The notes under the pieces were generated by a model. That model searched no databases. It was given only the letters and a program-made list of their open reading frames with translations, and was not told the origin of the DNA. A program made the translations under genes and the position numbers. Positions 25,101 to 35,084 of a stretch of 64,000 bases of DNA are shown piece by piece. Origin of the DNA: Macquaria australasica (taxonomy: Eukaryota; Chordata; Actinopteri; Centrarchiformes; Percichthyidae); the NCBI GenBank assembly GCA_005408345.1, contig SEMN01000100.1:124001-188000 (forward strand). Reading direction: 5' to 3'. Position 1 is the first letter of the stretch. Every line of letters begins with the position of its first letter.

Positions 25101-28100
25101 TGAGAACAACCATTCATGTTTAAACATGGTGTGTGACAGCTTCCATCAACAAGCAGCCATTTGGCAACTGTGAAACTGCAAAACCTCCTCAGTTGTAATG
25201 AAAGCAATCAGTTAATTACTAAAGCCTGAGGAAGTATGGGCATTTGTTTTCAATAATAACATATGTGCAAGTAATTCAGAAATCTGCCACTGTGGGACAA
25301 CTCAAACACATTCTGTGAAAACATCCCAGCTGCATTCTGAAAACACGTGTTGCATTGTTGAGGAGTGCAACATGTAATCTGCTAAAAGTCTCAGAGGAGT
25401 CAGGTGGCATGTATGGTGTGGTGGTTATCCAGATTCCTGAATAACGTCATAATGTTTTGGGCCCCATGGGCACATGGTGTTTACAATAAATGGAGCAAGG
25501 GAAGAAATTTAAAGGCCCTGCAAATCCTCAGGTGTTTTCATTTATTCTGGCTAATTCTAATTATGCTGGGATTTGCATAAGGTCAGCAAACTGACTGCAC
25601 TGGCAAGCAGGTGCAACAAAGCTAACAAGACAGCGAAGGGAGATGTCAGTCAAGTCTGCACACAACCACAGTCATAAGAAGAGGTCTAATTAGGCAAGAC
25701 TGACAACACCTGTGTGGGTGGGCAGTTGGTGTGTGGGGTACATTCAGCCTGACATTGTGTTCCTGTTAGCTGATTTCCTATTTTGTTTTGTTTTAGCCAA
25801 ACCAATCATAGCGAGGGACAGATCTGCCATGCCAAAGTGATTTGTAGATCACACGGAAGCTGCGGTAGCGGTTACTAGGAGCAGTTAACTTAACATTTCT
25901 CAGGTTGATCAAAGACATTTCTGTATTTCGACTTAGAGCTAAAATCTCATCCATGCTTGTTTTTCATTTGTCTGATGCTGTTTTTGATGAATGTAACTTG
26001 TGCTGTGTCTCAAGTTGCGTACTTCCGTTAGTACACTCACATGCAGTATACTGTGTACACTGTGTACTGACTTGTGTAGTGCGTTCATTTTGACAGGGTA
26101 GTGTCGTCTCAAATCGAATACTGATGTTGTGCGCTTACCGGAAATGACGATCGCAATCCACACTCCACACAACTTTCTGGCCGTTTTGTGTACACCATCC
26201 GGGTACTTACAGTACACTGCATTTTGCCATACTTACCAGTGTGACTACTGTGATACTTACAAGTTTGAGTACGTAAGTACGCGATTTGGGACACAGCTTA
26301 GGTAGCTAGCTTGCTACTAACTATTTAGGAAGATGACGTCCCCATTCTTAATCCTGCCTACTAAGCTCTGATTGGTCAATTGTTTCTCTAACTGAGGGGT
26401 AAACAACCTTCAATGGACACAACACCAAACCTATTTAAATTGCTGAACAAATCTGAGATGTGGGCGGCAAATCAGAACGGTCTGAAACCAAGCTAAGAGA
26501 AGTCTCCCTTACAATGAATGGTTCAGTATACTGTAGGCTGTAAAGGTCTGAAACACAATCTCGAGGTTTAACTATGTTCACCATAATCATACACATTGGT
26601 TAAGTCTCCAAAGGTGCTTTTAAAAAGAAAATCTAATTAAAATCAATTTAAAAATGAATTTTATGTTGGAGGTCATATAATGTGTAGATGCAGAATAATA
26701 ATTATCTTCAATACTTTGCTCAGCTCAGGCTTTAATATTCGACCAATGGGAGTGTGGTAAAAAGAAAACATTGAGATACAATTGAAACGATAACATGCAG
26801 CTTGTTGTAAAATTAGGCAAGTAAATTTGACAAGAGAATCTAAAATATGCCTGAGAAAGGTGCTTTTATTCACTATACCCTACCTTGATTTATGTGTCCT
26901 GTAATACTGAGTGTAGTGGCTTCCCTGCATGCACACCATGTTTCTCACATCACTCTCATGTCTGTGGCCGGCTGCAGTGGACTAAGCTTAGGCAAGGAAG
27001 CCCTTGTGGCCAGTTCTGCTGGCATGTGGGGCTGTAAGAGTAATGGTGTGGTTTAGTGTGTGGATGGGCCACACATGGGATCTTTGCTTACTTTACCCAG
27101 GCATTTCAATTGAGTGTGCAAAGTGCTGAATGGCCAAAATGATCCAAGTGTGACTACTATGAAATCTAATGCTGAACTGGGAAGGCCCCACTCAGGGCAT
27201 TGGGATAGGAGGTCAATAAACGGCTGAGAGTCCGTGCCACGTGCCAACATCATGGCAGTGTGGACTGTTGCTGGGGAAGTAATCACAGCCTATCTGATTA
27301 CTCGAGGATGGAAATGCTGTCAACCACTTAGTCAGTGCTTTCCTATACGGACAATTATCTGTGATCTGATACCAATCGCACAGAACTATCATGATTATTG
27401 ATCATGGCAGAGCTTCAAGGTCTCTCCACTAATGAACTAATTACAAAGTCATCAAGTTTAACACATGTGGTGGCTGGAAAAGGTCGGACTCAGAAATACG
27501 GCAACAATGAGTCATACCGCCAACGTGCCATTTGGTGGATGTTATTTCCAAAGATGTTGTGAACACCGTGATTGTGTACTTTTTATTGGATTTGGTTGCT
27601 GGGAGGAATTGGGCAATACCAAAAAGCAGACCTCCAAGTATCACAAAAACAGACATTGTGCAAAAATATGTATTTATTTGACTTAAAGGAGCAGTCCACC
27701 GATTTTACACTTGAAGTTCAGTTTACTCGTACTACATTTTTTAATAGAAAGCCTGTGTTACAAACAAAGTGGGCATTTAGGAGGTACATAGGGTCTAATG
27801 AAAGATGCTATAGGTTGTATATGTAGGATCCAGTGTTTTTTTTAGCTTGACCCATACTATGGACTAAAATTCAAGATAACTCTGCCTCTGCTGCTTCAGT
27901 TTTAACCATTCTTCTCCGATCTATTGCTCACAATTCCCCAGACTTTATGGAAGTAACATACTAAATCGCTGGATTGCCCCTTTAACATATTTAATAGACA
28001 TGTGGTTGCATCTGTAGTAGTGGTTACCAAATGTGACATGTTTTCTGTATTGTCTGTTTGCAGCAAGAGCAACACGGAGGGAGGCTCTTTCCGAGTCTTT

Positions 28101-28115
28101 GCTGTGAGGGAGTGA
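15856..28115 (+). CDS. crispld2: Cysteine-rich secretory protein LCCL domain-containing 2
   Basis: A secreted, matrix-associated CAP-superfamily protein. Human CRISPLD2 is linked to lung and craniofacial development and to lipopolysaccharide binding. Fourteen coding exons join in frame to 523 residues (human 497): 15856-16128, 17313-17431, 18991-19123, 20770-20885, 21306-21406, 21494-21688, 21771-21831, 21939-22005, 22102-22232, 22402-22445, 22550-22622, 23227-23302, 24749-24879 and 28064-28115. A signal peptide (about 1-25, core LLVLSLLLLCI) is followed by the CAP domain (about 60-215, with HNKLRGGVYP, WYDEVKDYTYP, THYTQLVWATT and CNYSPKGNWIGEAPY). Next come a short Cys-rich segment (GRPCSQCPPSYGGGCRNN), a Pro/Lys-rich linker (about 248-312), and two LCCL domains (about 314-413 and 415-523), each with the SSICRAAIH/SSICKAAIH core. 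Three ATGs (codons 1, 4, 7) are possible starts; the first has A at -3. The gene is complete and intact. Confidence 0.97.
17313..17431 (+). CDS. crispld2: crispld2 exon 3 (CAP domain)
   Basis: Acceptor GTGCAG, donor AG|GTGAG. It encodes VWDDELERSATHWSEVCQWD through LAVHWGR, including CAP helix residues. Confidence 0.96.
17698..17822. mobile_element. Partial copy of foldback family A in crispld2 intron
   Basis: It repeats the words CACAACCTGGCAACCCAAAA, TGGCTTATAACTAAT and TTATAAAGGGTG seen in the element at 12247-12730. Only one end is present. Confidence 0.55.
18991..19123 (+). CDS. crispld2: crispld2 exon 4 (CAP domain)
   Basis: The acceptor CCCTACAG comes after a TG microsatellite (about 18955-18980). 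It encodes YRSPALHVQAWYDEVKDYTY through SGPMCTHYTQ. The HYTQ block is the CAP1 signature. Confidence 0.97.
20066..20257 (+). pseudogene. Orphan coding-like segment, possibly PIF/Harbinger transposase tail
   Basis: An open frame ending in TGA at 20255-20257 reads SADVSAYIQAVILHNYLYGE, then MLDPLEFREYMELNYQ and an Ala/Ser-rich tail. It lies inside crispld2 intron 4 and does not belong to that gene. The VILHNYL core resembles the 'VLHNFL' block near the C-terminus of PIF/Harbinger transposases, but the match is short. It is preceded by a pyrimidine-rich tract ending GGAAG that could be an acceptor. It may be a transposon relic or chance. Confidence 0.3.
20770..20885 (+). CDS. crispld2: crispld2 exon 5 (CAP domain)
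   Basis: Acceptor CTTTACAG, donor AA|GTAAGC. It encodes LVWATTSRVGCAVHVC through the CAP2 signature VYLVCNYSPK. Confidence 0.97.
21306..21406 (+). CDS. crispld2: crispld2 exon 6 (end of CAP, Cys-rich segment)
   Basis: Acceptor CTGCAG, donor AAAG|GTGAGC. It encodes GNWIGEAPYQHGRPCSQC through GGGCRNNLCYK with paired cysteines. Confidence 0.97.
21494..21688 (+). CDS. crispld2: crispld2 exon 7 (Pro/Lys-rich linker)
   Basis: Acceptor CTGTAG, donor TTG|GTAGC. It encodes about 65 residues starting DSQRSETEDMNEVEKPQVPL. The DEMNEVE-like start is shared with the human protein; the rest is a repetitive P/K/S/T tail (KPAPKPKPSAPKKP and similar) that looks disordered and basic, with many possible O-glycosylation sites. 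Confidence 0.93.
21771..21831 (+). CDS. crispld2: crispld2 exon 8 (LCCL-1 start)
   Basis: Acceptor TTGCAG, donor AG|GTAGGG. It encodes QNIKCETRLRDKCKGATCN, the first cysteines of LCCL domain 1. Confidence 0.95.
21939..22005 (+). CDS. crispld2: crispld2 exon 9 (LCCL-1)
   Basis: Acceptor CTGCAG, donor GTG|GTGAGT. It encodes YYCPANCLNKKGKVWGTLFY then DV. Confidence 0.95.
22102..22232 (+). CDS. crispld2: crispld2 exon 10 (LCCL-1)
   Basis: Acceptor TTTCAG, donor AG|GTAGAT. It encodes QSSICRAAIHFGVIDNNGG through KNGIESF, the LCCL core. Confidence 0.96.
22402..22445 (+). CDS. crispld2: crispld2 exon 11 (LCCL-1 end)
   Basis: A 44-nt exon, acceptor TTTACAG, donor AAG|GTGAGT. It encodes KYKPGNAFVLAKVE. 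Confidence 0.93.
22550..22622 (+). CDS. crispld2: crispld2 exon 12 (LCCL-2 start)
   Basis: Acceptor GTGACAG, donor AG|GTGCCT. It encodes EMTGDCYTTVAEICPFNKPY then SHCP. Confidence 0.95.
22797..23160. mobile_element. Foldback (MITE-like) element, family B, in crispld2 intron 12
   Basis: The left end (GTAACACTTTACCCCCCTAT then ttagcatttat) is complementary to the right end (ataaatgctaaatagggggtgttaaagtgtta). The pairing continues inward through TTATAACAC, TATAAGTGTTCATTAATGTAC and related words for over 100 bases per arm. The centre is a short unique segment near 22935-22990. There is no coding capacity. Confidence 0.7.
23227..23302 (+). CDS. crispld2: crispld2 exon 13 (LCCL-2)
   Basis: Acceptor CTTCAG, donor GAT|GTAAGA. 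It encodes FFCPASCKTQPSYWSPVVGN then NIYTD. Confidence 0.95.
23502..23935 (-). mobile_element. LTR-like dispersed repeat in crispld2 intron 13
   Basis: Read on the - strand it starts TGTTATGTCCTGTTGGGTTT near 23930. It carries CT-rich words, a CCTATTTGTA promoter-like site, a TTTAATAAATCC polyadenylation-like site near 23566, and ends CTGCACTTGGGTCCCTTCCT. This U3-TATA-polyA order is typical of a solo LTR or LTR-like repeat widespread in percomorph genomes. At its + strand left edge a 17-base unit GGGTCGTAGTCAGGAAG is exactly duplicated in tandem (about 23500-23535). Confidence 0.6.
24749..24879 (+). CDS. crispld2: crispld2 exon 14 (LCCL-2)
   Basis: Acceptor TTCACAG, donor AG|GTACTG. It encodes SSSICKAAIHAGVIKADGG through KNGIQSE. 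It has the same length (131 nt) and phase as exon 10, showing that the two LCCL domains arose by exon-block duplication. Confidence 0.96.
25797..25877 (+). CDS. crispld2: Candidate alternative terminal exon of crispld2
   Basis: A strong polypyrimidine tract and TTTTAG precede 25797. In the phase set by exon 14 the sequence stays open for SQTNHSEGQICHAKVICRSH and seven more residues, then stops at TAG 25875-25877. Spliced here, the protein would end in a different tail rather than GGSFRVFAVRE. The first residues resemble those of the accepted last exon (SKSNTEGG). No transcript evidence is available, and a chance acceptor is quite possible. Confidence 0.3.
26002..26299. mobile_element. MITE with GCTGTGTC.. 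terminal inverted repeats in crispld2 intron 14
   Basis: The left terminus GCTGTGTCTCAAGTTGCGTA mirrors the right terminus, whose reverse complement reads GCTGTGTCCCAAATCGCGTA. The shared ends are about 25 bases, followed by further GTACTTAC-type pairing. The interior is full of GTACAC/GTACTTAC words and does not code. No clear target duplication was seen. Confidence 0.7.
27683..27985. mobile_element. TTAA-flanked MITE, family C, in crispld2 intron 14
   Basis: It is bordered by TTAA on both sides (27683-27686 and 27982-27985). Terminal inverted repeats read AAAGGAGCAGTCCACCGATT on the left and, reverse-complemented, AAAGGGGCAATCCAGCGATT on the right. A TTAA target is typical of piggyBac and Kolobok-type elements. 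A relative sits at about 57911-58318 in an hnf4b intron. It ends 78 bases before the last crispld2 exon. Confidence 0.75.
28064..28115 (+). CDS. crispld2: crispld2 terminal coding exon
   Basis: The acceptor TTTGCAG ends at 28063. It encodes KSNTEGGSFRVFAVRE and stops at TGA 28113-28115. This ending matches the FRIFAVR-type C-terminus that I recall for human CRISPLD2, so it is taken as the main last exon. Confidence 0.94.
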
Positions 28116-29990
28116 GACTTCAGTACAGAAGTCCAAAGACCAACAGAGTCACCTCAGCTGCTCTCGAAGAGCAGGAAGTGCCCACAGGTTGGATACCACA
28201 GCTGTTCATCTGTCTCTGTGCCTTCAGTGGAAACAGAGCGTCCCAACAGACTGATGGACACTTTTCCCTCTTAGTTCATAAACAGTAGCCACCCAGTAAA
28301 AGTTGTTGTCCAATATTTTGATGGACTATTTTTTTCTCAGCTTTTAACTCCAGATATGGATACTTCTTATACATACATACTTACTTAATCTGTGAATACA
28401 TAATGTTTTTATATATTATGATGCATTGAACAGCTGGTGCTGGAAGTTTTGAGTTAGACATCTTTTACAGAAAGTATTATGTTTACATTGATGTTCTTAT
28501 TACAAATTTTAATTGGTTTTCATACACAGGAATGTATACGGATCACACTGTATTTAATCATTGGGTACAGAATATATGATATTTTGTTTGTTTTAAAAAT
28601 GGAGTACCATATATTAACATTTTTATGTCTATTCCAATTTTTATTTTATTGCCTTTTTCTGCTTACCTGGATAATCTATGCTTTTTGCTCTTGAGGATTT
28701 AGACTTTGAAACCAAGTCTAAATTTTACTTGTAAGTTAAGTGGTGTGAGTGAGGATGTTTTGTTGGCTGGGTAGACCAGAACTCGTCGGGCAGATACAAA
28801 AGGAGAGGAAACAGTGTGGTAAATGAAGTGGATACAGGCACTCCTGTAGATGGATAATGTTTCCCTTAAGAAGGCTGGTGTCGCTTTAGTGCCAGACATG
28901 TGGAGGTGATTTAGTGAGGGTGTTACATTGCTAAGTTTACTGTGTAGTACATGATGGGTAGTGCAGATGGGTCCTCAGAATGGCGGCAATATTGATGTAT
29001 TGAATAACAATCAGACAGTAGATTTGTTTAAAATAACGAGCTGTCATTTGTCATTTCATATTTATTATTGCTTAGTACTTTCCTCATTTCCTAATTTATC
29101 TTGTTTCTGTAAGATGTATGAAAATGCTAAATTTGTCCCCTCCCCACCTAAGACAGATGAATGTGTCACATGTTTCAGGTACAGAGAGTTTTATGTGTAG
29201 ACCATATTTTGAGGTGTGTGAATGTGTTAAAGATTCTCCTCATCAAACTTCAGTTCATGCACTTTGGAGCTATTTACACTATGCCGTGCATGCAGGATAC
29301 AGACACCTGTAATGTCTATCACTATACTGGACTGAGGCACTGTTGCCATTAGTACAGCCCTGATTTGAATACTATAAGAAACGCCTCATTTTATCAGATT
29401 TTAGTTTGTTACTCTTTGTTTCTTTTTACACGTTTCTGCTGTGTCACTTAAATGCACAGAAAAAGGACATTTTAGCATAGTTAGCATCCCTCTGGGAAAC
29501 TAATGAAACAAATGTAAAGTCCAGTTTGTGCTGCGGGACTGGGGTGTCCAGTCGGGGTCCTAAATAACACCAGATACATTATAGTACCATTAAGCCTTGT
29601 TGCTCTTTCTGTTGGTTTCCTTGAGGATACAAACATGCTAACAGAGTGTAAAAGAAAATACTGTTAAAACGTCACAAATACCTGGCCAAAATCTTTCCTT
29701 CAAGCATACTTCAACTTTATCTCTTTATTCTACCTCAGTCGTATCGCTACGCTAGGCATTTAGGTCTTTTCTATATGGGAATTTTTATGGGAAATGCTAA
29801 AGGTTTTGTTAAGTTATGGGAACTGTAAATACTATGATTTTTAGTTTTGTTTTTGAATAATCCTTTATGCAGTAAGATATAATTAAAATGTGTGAATTTG
29901 TTTTAAATGTCTTGTGTAGGATGGGTTCTATATTTTTTTTTTTTGCACAATTTGAAAATAAAGTACGACTTGTAAACGCTACAACTCATG
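28116..29990 (+). other. crispld2: crispld2 3' UTR (inferred extent)
   Basis: About 1.9 kb of AT-rich sequence follows the stop without other exons or recognisable repeats. The end is set just after AATAAA at 29957-29962. Short open frames inside have no family resemblance. Confidence 0.55.
29957..29962 (+). terminator. crispld2: Candidate polyadenylation signal of crispld2
   Basis: A canonical AATAAA (in GAAAATAAAGTACG) is followed by T- and GT-containing sequence. It is inferred from position only. Confidence 0.5.
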
Positions 29991-31959
29991 TTTCTGTGTC
30001 AGTACAAGATGTGTCCACTGAGTACATGATCTTTAAGCTGAGCTTTGTTGACGTGTTCAGCTTATTTGGAATATTTTGTGTATTTTGCACATTTTGGGCC
30101 ACAGCGGCATTTCAACACGAGAAAATAATCAACTGATTTTCTTCAACGAGGGTTCGTATTAGTGTTTGATAGTTCTATTATGCTTCAGTTATGCTCTGCC
30201 AATTAACAGTAGGCTGAGGGGGAACTGCCCTGTCATGTTTAGTGCAACCTAACCAGACAAGTCAACTACCCAGGATACCTAGCGTTTTACTCTCACCTAC
30301 ATGAGGTTACATGAGGCCATAAAAAGTCAAGAGTCCTTTTTTAACTGTCATCCAAAGTAACAAACATGTAGCTAAGTGCATATGTGGATTATTGTATCTT
30401 CAGGGTATGAGGAAAAACTATATAACTGTTGTCATATGATCTCACAACTTTATAAAATCTACTTTGACCCGAGCATCAGGCTAAAATCTGTGTCATGCAT
30501 TATGAATGAAATTTAGACCCAGGCCACCCAGGATTTGTCCGTTATCTTTGGAAGAATATCACTGACCATGTTCATAACCTGGCTCTGCTTCCTGTGGACA
30601 CACACATGCAGAGTGAACTGGAACAATAAATTGAAGCAATCGCTTTTACTCAAGGACCACATACATAATCTGCCAATAGGGCTTGAGCTTATGGTGGAAT
30701 GATTTCAGAAGAACAACTCAGCTAAAATTTCATGACCTTGTTATTTCCCATTTCACACTCCAGGCTGAAGTTCTCATTTGTCACTTAACAGCTGTTTGTG
30801 ATAATGTTGCTGAGATGATAAGATCACTGTACATATGCCATTAATAAATGCCTAATTTACTTAAACCATGAGAAAGGGGGAGAGACATGGGAAGAGGGAA
30901 GGAGAATGGCAGAGAAAGAGAGAAGACCAGAGCAATCTTGTAAGCACTAGTAACTCTTCATACCTCCAGGGCTTTTATTAGAGGCAGATGTTCAGTTTCA
31001 CTTAAGCCCTGGTTGGACAGGGCCCTGGCCACCTTACTGATAAACAGCTGCAACTGGCTTATGTGATGACTGTTTTACTCCCATTGTCAATGGAGATGAA
31101 GATTTGTACTCACCCTGTAAATCCCCAGGCTGCTCAGAGAAAAGGCTCATGGGCTCAGTCCAACTTTAGGTTTTCTTGTCCTTAAATGTGCTTTGCACAA
31201 TATATTGTATTGGTTGTACAACAAATAGATCACACAGGACTCAAAAGGTAATAGCAATACATTTTATTTGTTTTTCGTTGTTATCATTAAAGCCTGTGAA
31301 GTGTCAAAACTCACCAATATACTGCATTTTCTGTCTGCCGATCCCAACATGTTCTATTTTGTCAACAATTCATTAAAACAAACAAACATTCAGCTGCCCT
31401 GATGAACTTGATCTATCACTTTAAATATTTTCTAAGATTACTTACAAGTCCATAATCATTGCAGGTCTATCACAAGAAATTAACAGAACGTGAAGAAACT
31501 ACTACACTTTTCCCAACTATCTACTGAAACACAAAGGACATGGAAGTAATTGTCTCTAGTGATCCGGTCTCTGAGGCTCCACCACATGGCTTTTAAAGAG
31601 GAAAATGCCCCCTCAGCATCTCAGCTTTGTCAACCAGCTGGAAAGAGTCTTGAGTTCAAAGGAAAGGATGCTAAAGCGCTGTGTCTGGCAGAGGTTTGGT
31701 GAGCAATGGATCTCAAGAATTTCTACAGCGTTTTCATTTTGGGTGTAACCTTAATATTATGTCTTATTATTATTAGTATTAGGTAAGAGTGCATTGGGAC
31801 AGCTTTGACTTACCCTTGCATGAATCGCTGACTCGCAAGGCACCACAGGAATGAGACAGTCACTGAATGTTTGCATTTGCATGTATCATATGAAACCAGA
31901 GTAACATATACTGTACAGTAGCACTCAAAGGAAATCATAAGGGAGGAAATGGATTGCCA

Positions 31960-32225
31960 TTAAATTCATGGTCCCCAGAGGATGCATCCTAATGACTTTG
32001 GTGATTCCCTGATATTTTCCTCTGGCGTCACCATGAGGTTGACATTTTTGGTTTTACTGAAATATCTCAACAACTATGGGTTATAGATTGCCATGATATT
32101 CGGTACAGATGTCCATGTTGCCCAGAAGATTAATTCTTATGACAATGTTAATCCCTATACTTTTCCTCAAGAAGAAGGGTTGACATTTGTGGTTTTGGGA
32201 CAGCCGATCAGCAGGGTAACACAGA
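31960..32225 (-). repeat. Dispersed repeat family D, copy 1
   Basis: Segments such as TTTCCTCTGGCGTCACCATG, GGTTGACATTT and ATATCTCAACAACTATG match a repeat common in percomorph genomes whose + sense reads 'gacatttcactcaaaaccacaaatgtcaac'. It is the same family as the copies at 33000-33545 and 35085-35470. The formal name is not known to me. Confidence 0.65.
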
Positions 32226-32999
32226 AATGAGATGACGGTCACTGAATCACGCAGTGTTTCACAATAACTTGATTTTTAAATATTAGGAATTACATTTTGT
32301 GTGTGAAAATGGATTTGCATTTACAGTGTTAGATGAATTAAGAGAAACATAGTACTCAAAGGCACTGTTCAAGTTTGAACCAGCAAGAGGCCTGCTCTGT
32401 GCTCTCATGTGCAATTTTACAGCAGGACAGCCATGTGTGCGGGTGTGCTAACGGTATTATTACCAGAAGTGAATATTGGGAATTTAAGGCATTTAAGGCA
32501 GATGATGTTTTGCATGGCCTCTGTTTCTGTCACATTGTGATGACCAATCTGAGTACCAGGCTGATGGTGGATTAGTGTGACTGACCTGCAGTAAATTATA
32601 TACCTGAATATTGTCTGTGAGCAGGTGAACCAAGATAATGTGGACCAAAATAAACACAGAATGAGAGGAACAAGATGCAACAATATGCCACAACCAGTGG
32701 AACCTTATTTTGAAAAGACTTTCCAAGCTTAATATCTTATATCAAGTAATTAAAATGGCTCTTTGTTCATTGTCCATCAATTCCACGAGTAGTCTTGTAT
32801 AGCCCGTTATATCCATATTTGACATAACTGTCCTGTGGTTTATTCTACACCTTAAATGGACCTTGAAATGAGTTATGAATTGACACAAAATGTGATCTAG
32901 TATTGAATTATCTACTTAAGTGATGATATACATGAGCATATATTTCATATATTTTCTTGCTTCATCTTCACTTCATCTTTCTAGGGATTGCGTTGTGAT

Positions 33000-33545
33000 C
33001 GGTACAACGTTTTGGCACCATGCGGTTGATATTTTTGTTTTTTAGTGAAATATCTCGACTTTTATGATCCCTTTACTTTACCTCTAGCACCACCAGCAGG
33101 TCAAAGTTTTCACTTCTCCAGTGAAAACGCTCTAAATCTAATAGATGGATTGGATTGGCAAACAATTTTGTACAGACATTCATGGTTCCCAGATGATGAA
33201 TTATAATCATTTTCGTGATCCGCTGACTTTTCCTCTAGCAGCAGGTTGACATTTGTGGTTTTGAGTTATATGTCTTGACAATTTTTGTTGGATTGCTGTG
33301 ATATGTGTACAGACCTTCATCTTGAATTGAATCCCTTTGGTGACTGAAAAATACTTTGGTTTATGACCATCAGCCTCAGCTGTGCATGCTAACATACTAA
33401 ACTAAGATGGTAAACATGGTAAACATTATACCTTCTAAATGTCAGCATTGTCATGGTGAGCATGTTAGCATGTTGATATTAGCATTTAGCGCTGCTGTTA
33501 AGTACAGCCTCACAGAGCCATTAGCATGGCTGTAGAGGCTTAATC
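33000..33545 (-). repeat. Dispersed repeat family D, copy 2
   Basis: It includes TGACCATCAGCCTCAGCTGTG, then GTCAGCATTGTCATGGTGAG, CATGTTAGCATGTTGATATT and CATTAGCATGGC. The part at about 33434-33500 is the exact reverse complement, over about 60 bases, of 35110-35170. Confidence 0.75.
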
Positions 33546-34628
33546 TTGTTCATTTATCTCTATCTATTTTAATATTAGAAATGCACAAAGTGGGTGAAGA
33601 GAAGAGAGCCCTGCATACTGTATATGGTAATAAAACATTTTTCTCTGTCTGGTAATACTGAATGTTTTACTTTTTTATTACTTTTGCAAAGCCACAAAAC
33701 ACAGAATTACAAGTGACAACATTCTGCACTGATGCTGCCAAACCACTCAGGGACAATTAATGCGATGCTGCTTTGTAATGTATCCCCATCGCTATTTTAT
33801 TTGGTTTGGTATTTTTGGGGTTTTGTCTGTATGAGAGCCACCGCAGTGAATCCCTGGCTGCGTTCCCTCGGGACTCAGTGTGAATCCTGGCCCAGAAGGA
33901 GGCAACCCCAAGCAAGAGAACAAAGGCTGTTTGTCAGAGAGATGACGAGGAATCTGTGGCGATGGTGTGTAGTCAACAAATGTGGACTGGAGCAGTTAAA
34001 CAAAGCCTCGCTGCCCAGCAATCTATAGTCACACAGACAGTTTTTCTTTTTCCTTCGTCAACCACTTAGATTCTGGGAAGAGTGCGCTGAAGATTCACAG
34101 CCCATTGATCAAACGCAAAAGTATGTGCACATACGCCTCACTCAACAGTCAGCACTTTGTGGTATAAACCATAATCCATGTTGGTTTGAAGACATACTTT
34201 TGTCCCTATTCAAGGATGAATATATTTATATGGACAATGATTAAGAAAGAGTCATCTTGAAGTGTTCCTGTCAGTAAGTGACGAGATGACTGTTGTCTTG
34301 CTTCAACTGTGTTTAAAAATCAAACTCCCTTCCAACAGAAGGTCCTCAACGAAGAATCTTTGGGCACACATGGTGTTTACTGCAAGTTTTCATAATTAGA
34401 TCACTGATGCTGGACCCAACATTGATCTGAGGGATTGTTCAGCAGTTTTTCTTTTGCATTTGAACTGATTTTAAGGTTAAGATTAGAATTTCGACTTTAA
34501 TCTTCAGTTTTAGAATCCTGCGTTTGTTGTGGAGAGTGATGTAGTTTTCATAATGTGATAATTATTGATATATGTTAATGTTAATAAGCCACGCCAGTGA
34601 CTCTGTGAGGTTGAACCAAGGCACAGGG

Positions 34629-35057
34629 GTTAGTGATGGACAACCGGTTCATTTTAGTGACTTAGTTCTTTAAGTCTCGTTCAGTAAAATGAACTACTCT
34701 TTTTTTGAGTCATTTATTCATTTCGTTCAGTAGACGAAGGGGTGGGGACTACCCATTTCTGTCCTATACTGAGCCTATGTAGCCGTCACATGAAAAATGA
34801 ATGAACGACAGACTTGAAGACCCAGTCGAGTGGTGAACTACTCATTTCTATCCAATACTGAGCCTGTGTAGCTGTCAAGTGAAAAATGAACGAAAGACGA
34901 ACGAACGACCCAAACCAGTCAGCTGTCACGTGAGAAAAACGAAACTCATGCATTATTATTGTTGACAAATGACTCTCTGAGACGACTCGTTACTACTCGT
35001 TCATATCAAAGAGTCATTCAAAATGAACGATTCGTTCATGAACGACACATCACTAAC
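34629..35057. mobile_element. hAT-like non-autonomous foldback element
   Basis: The ends are GTTAGTGATG (34629-34638) and CATCACTAAC (35048-35057), exact inverted copies. Subterminal words GTTCATTTT and CGTTCATGAACGA extend the pairing. Inside, a unit containing ACTGAGCCTATGTAGCCGTC and TGAAAAATGAA is imperfectly duplicated (about 34770-34810 and 34856-34895) with many AACGA repeats. TAGTGATG-type ends are usual for teleost hAT MITEs. No clean 8-base target duplication was identified. Confidence 0.6.
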
Positions 35058-35084
35058 AGAGATGCTTTAAACTATAGAAAATGC

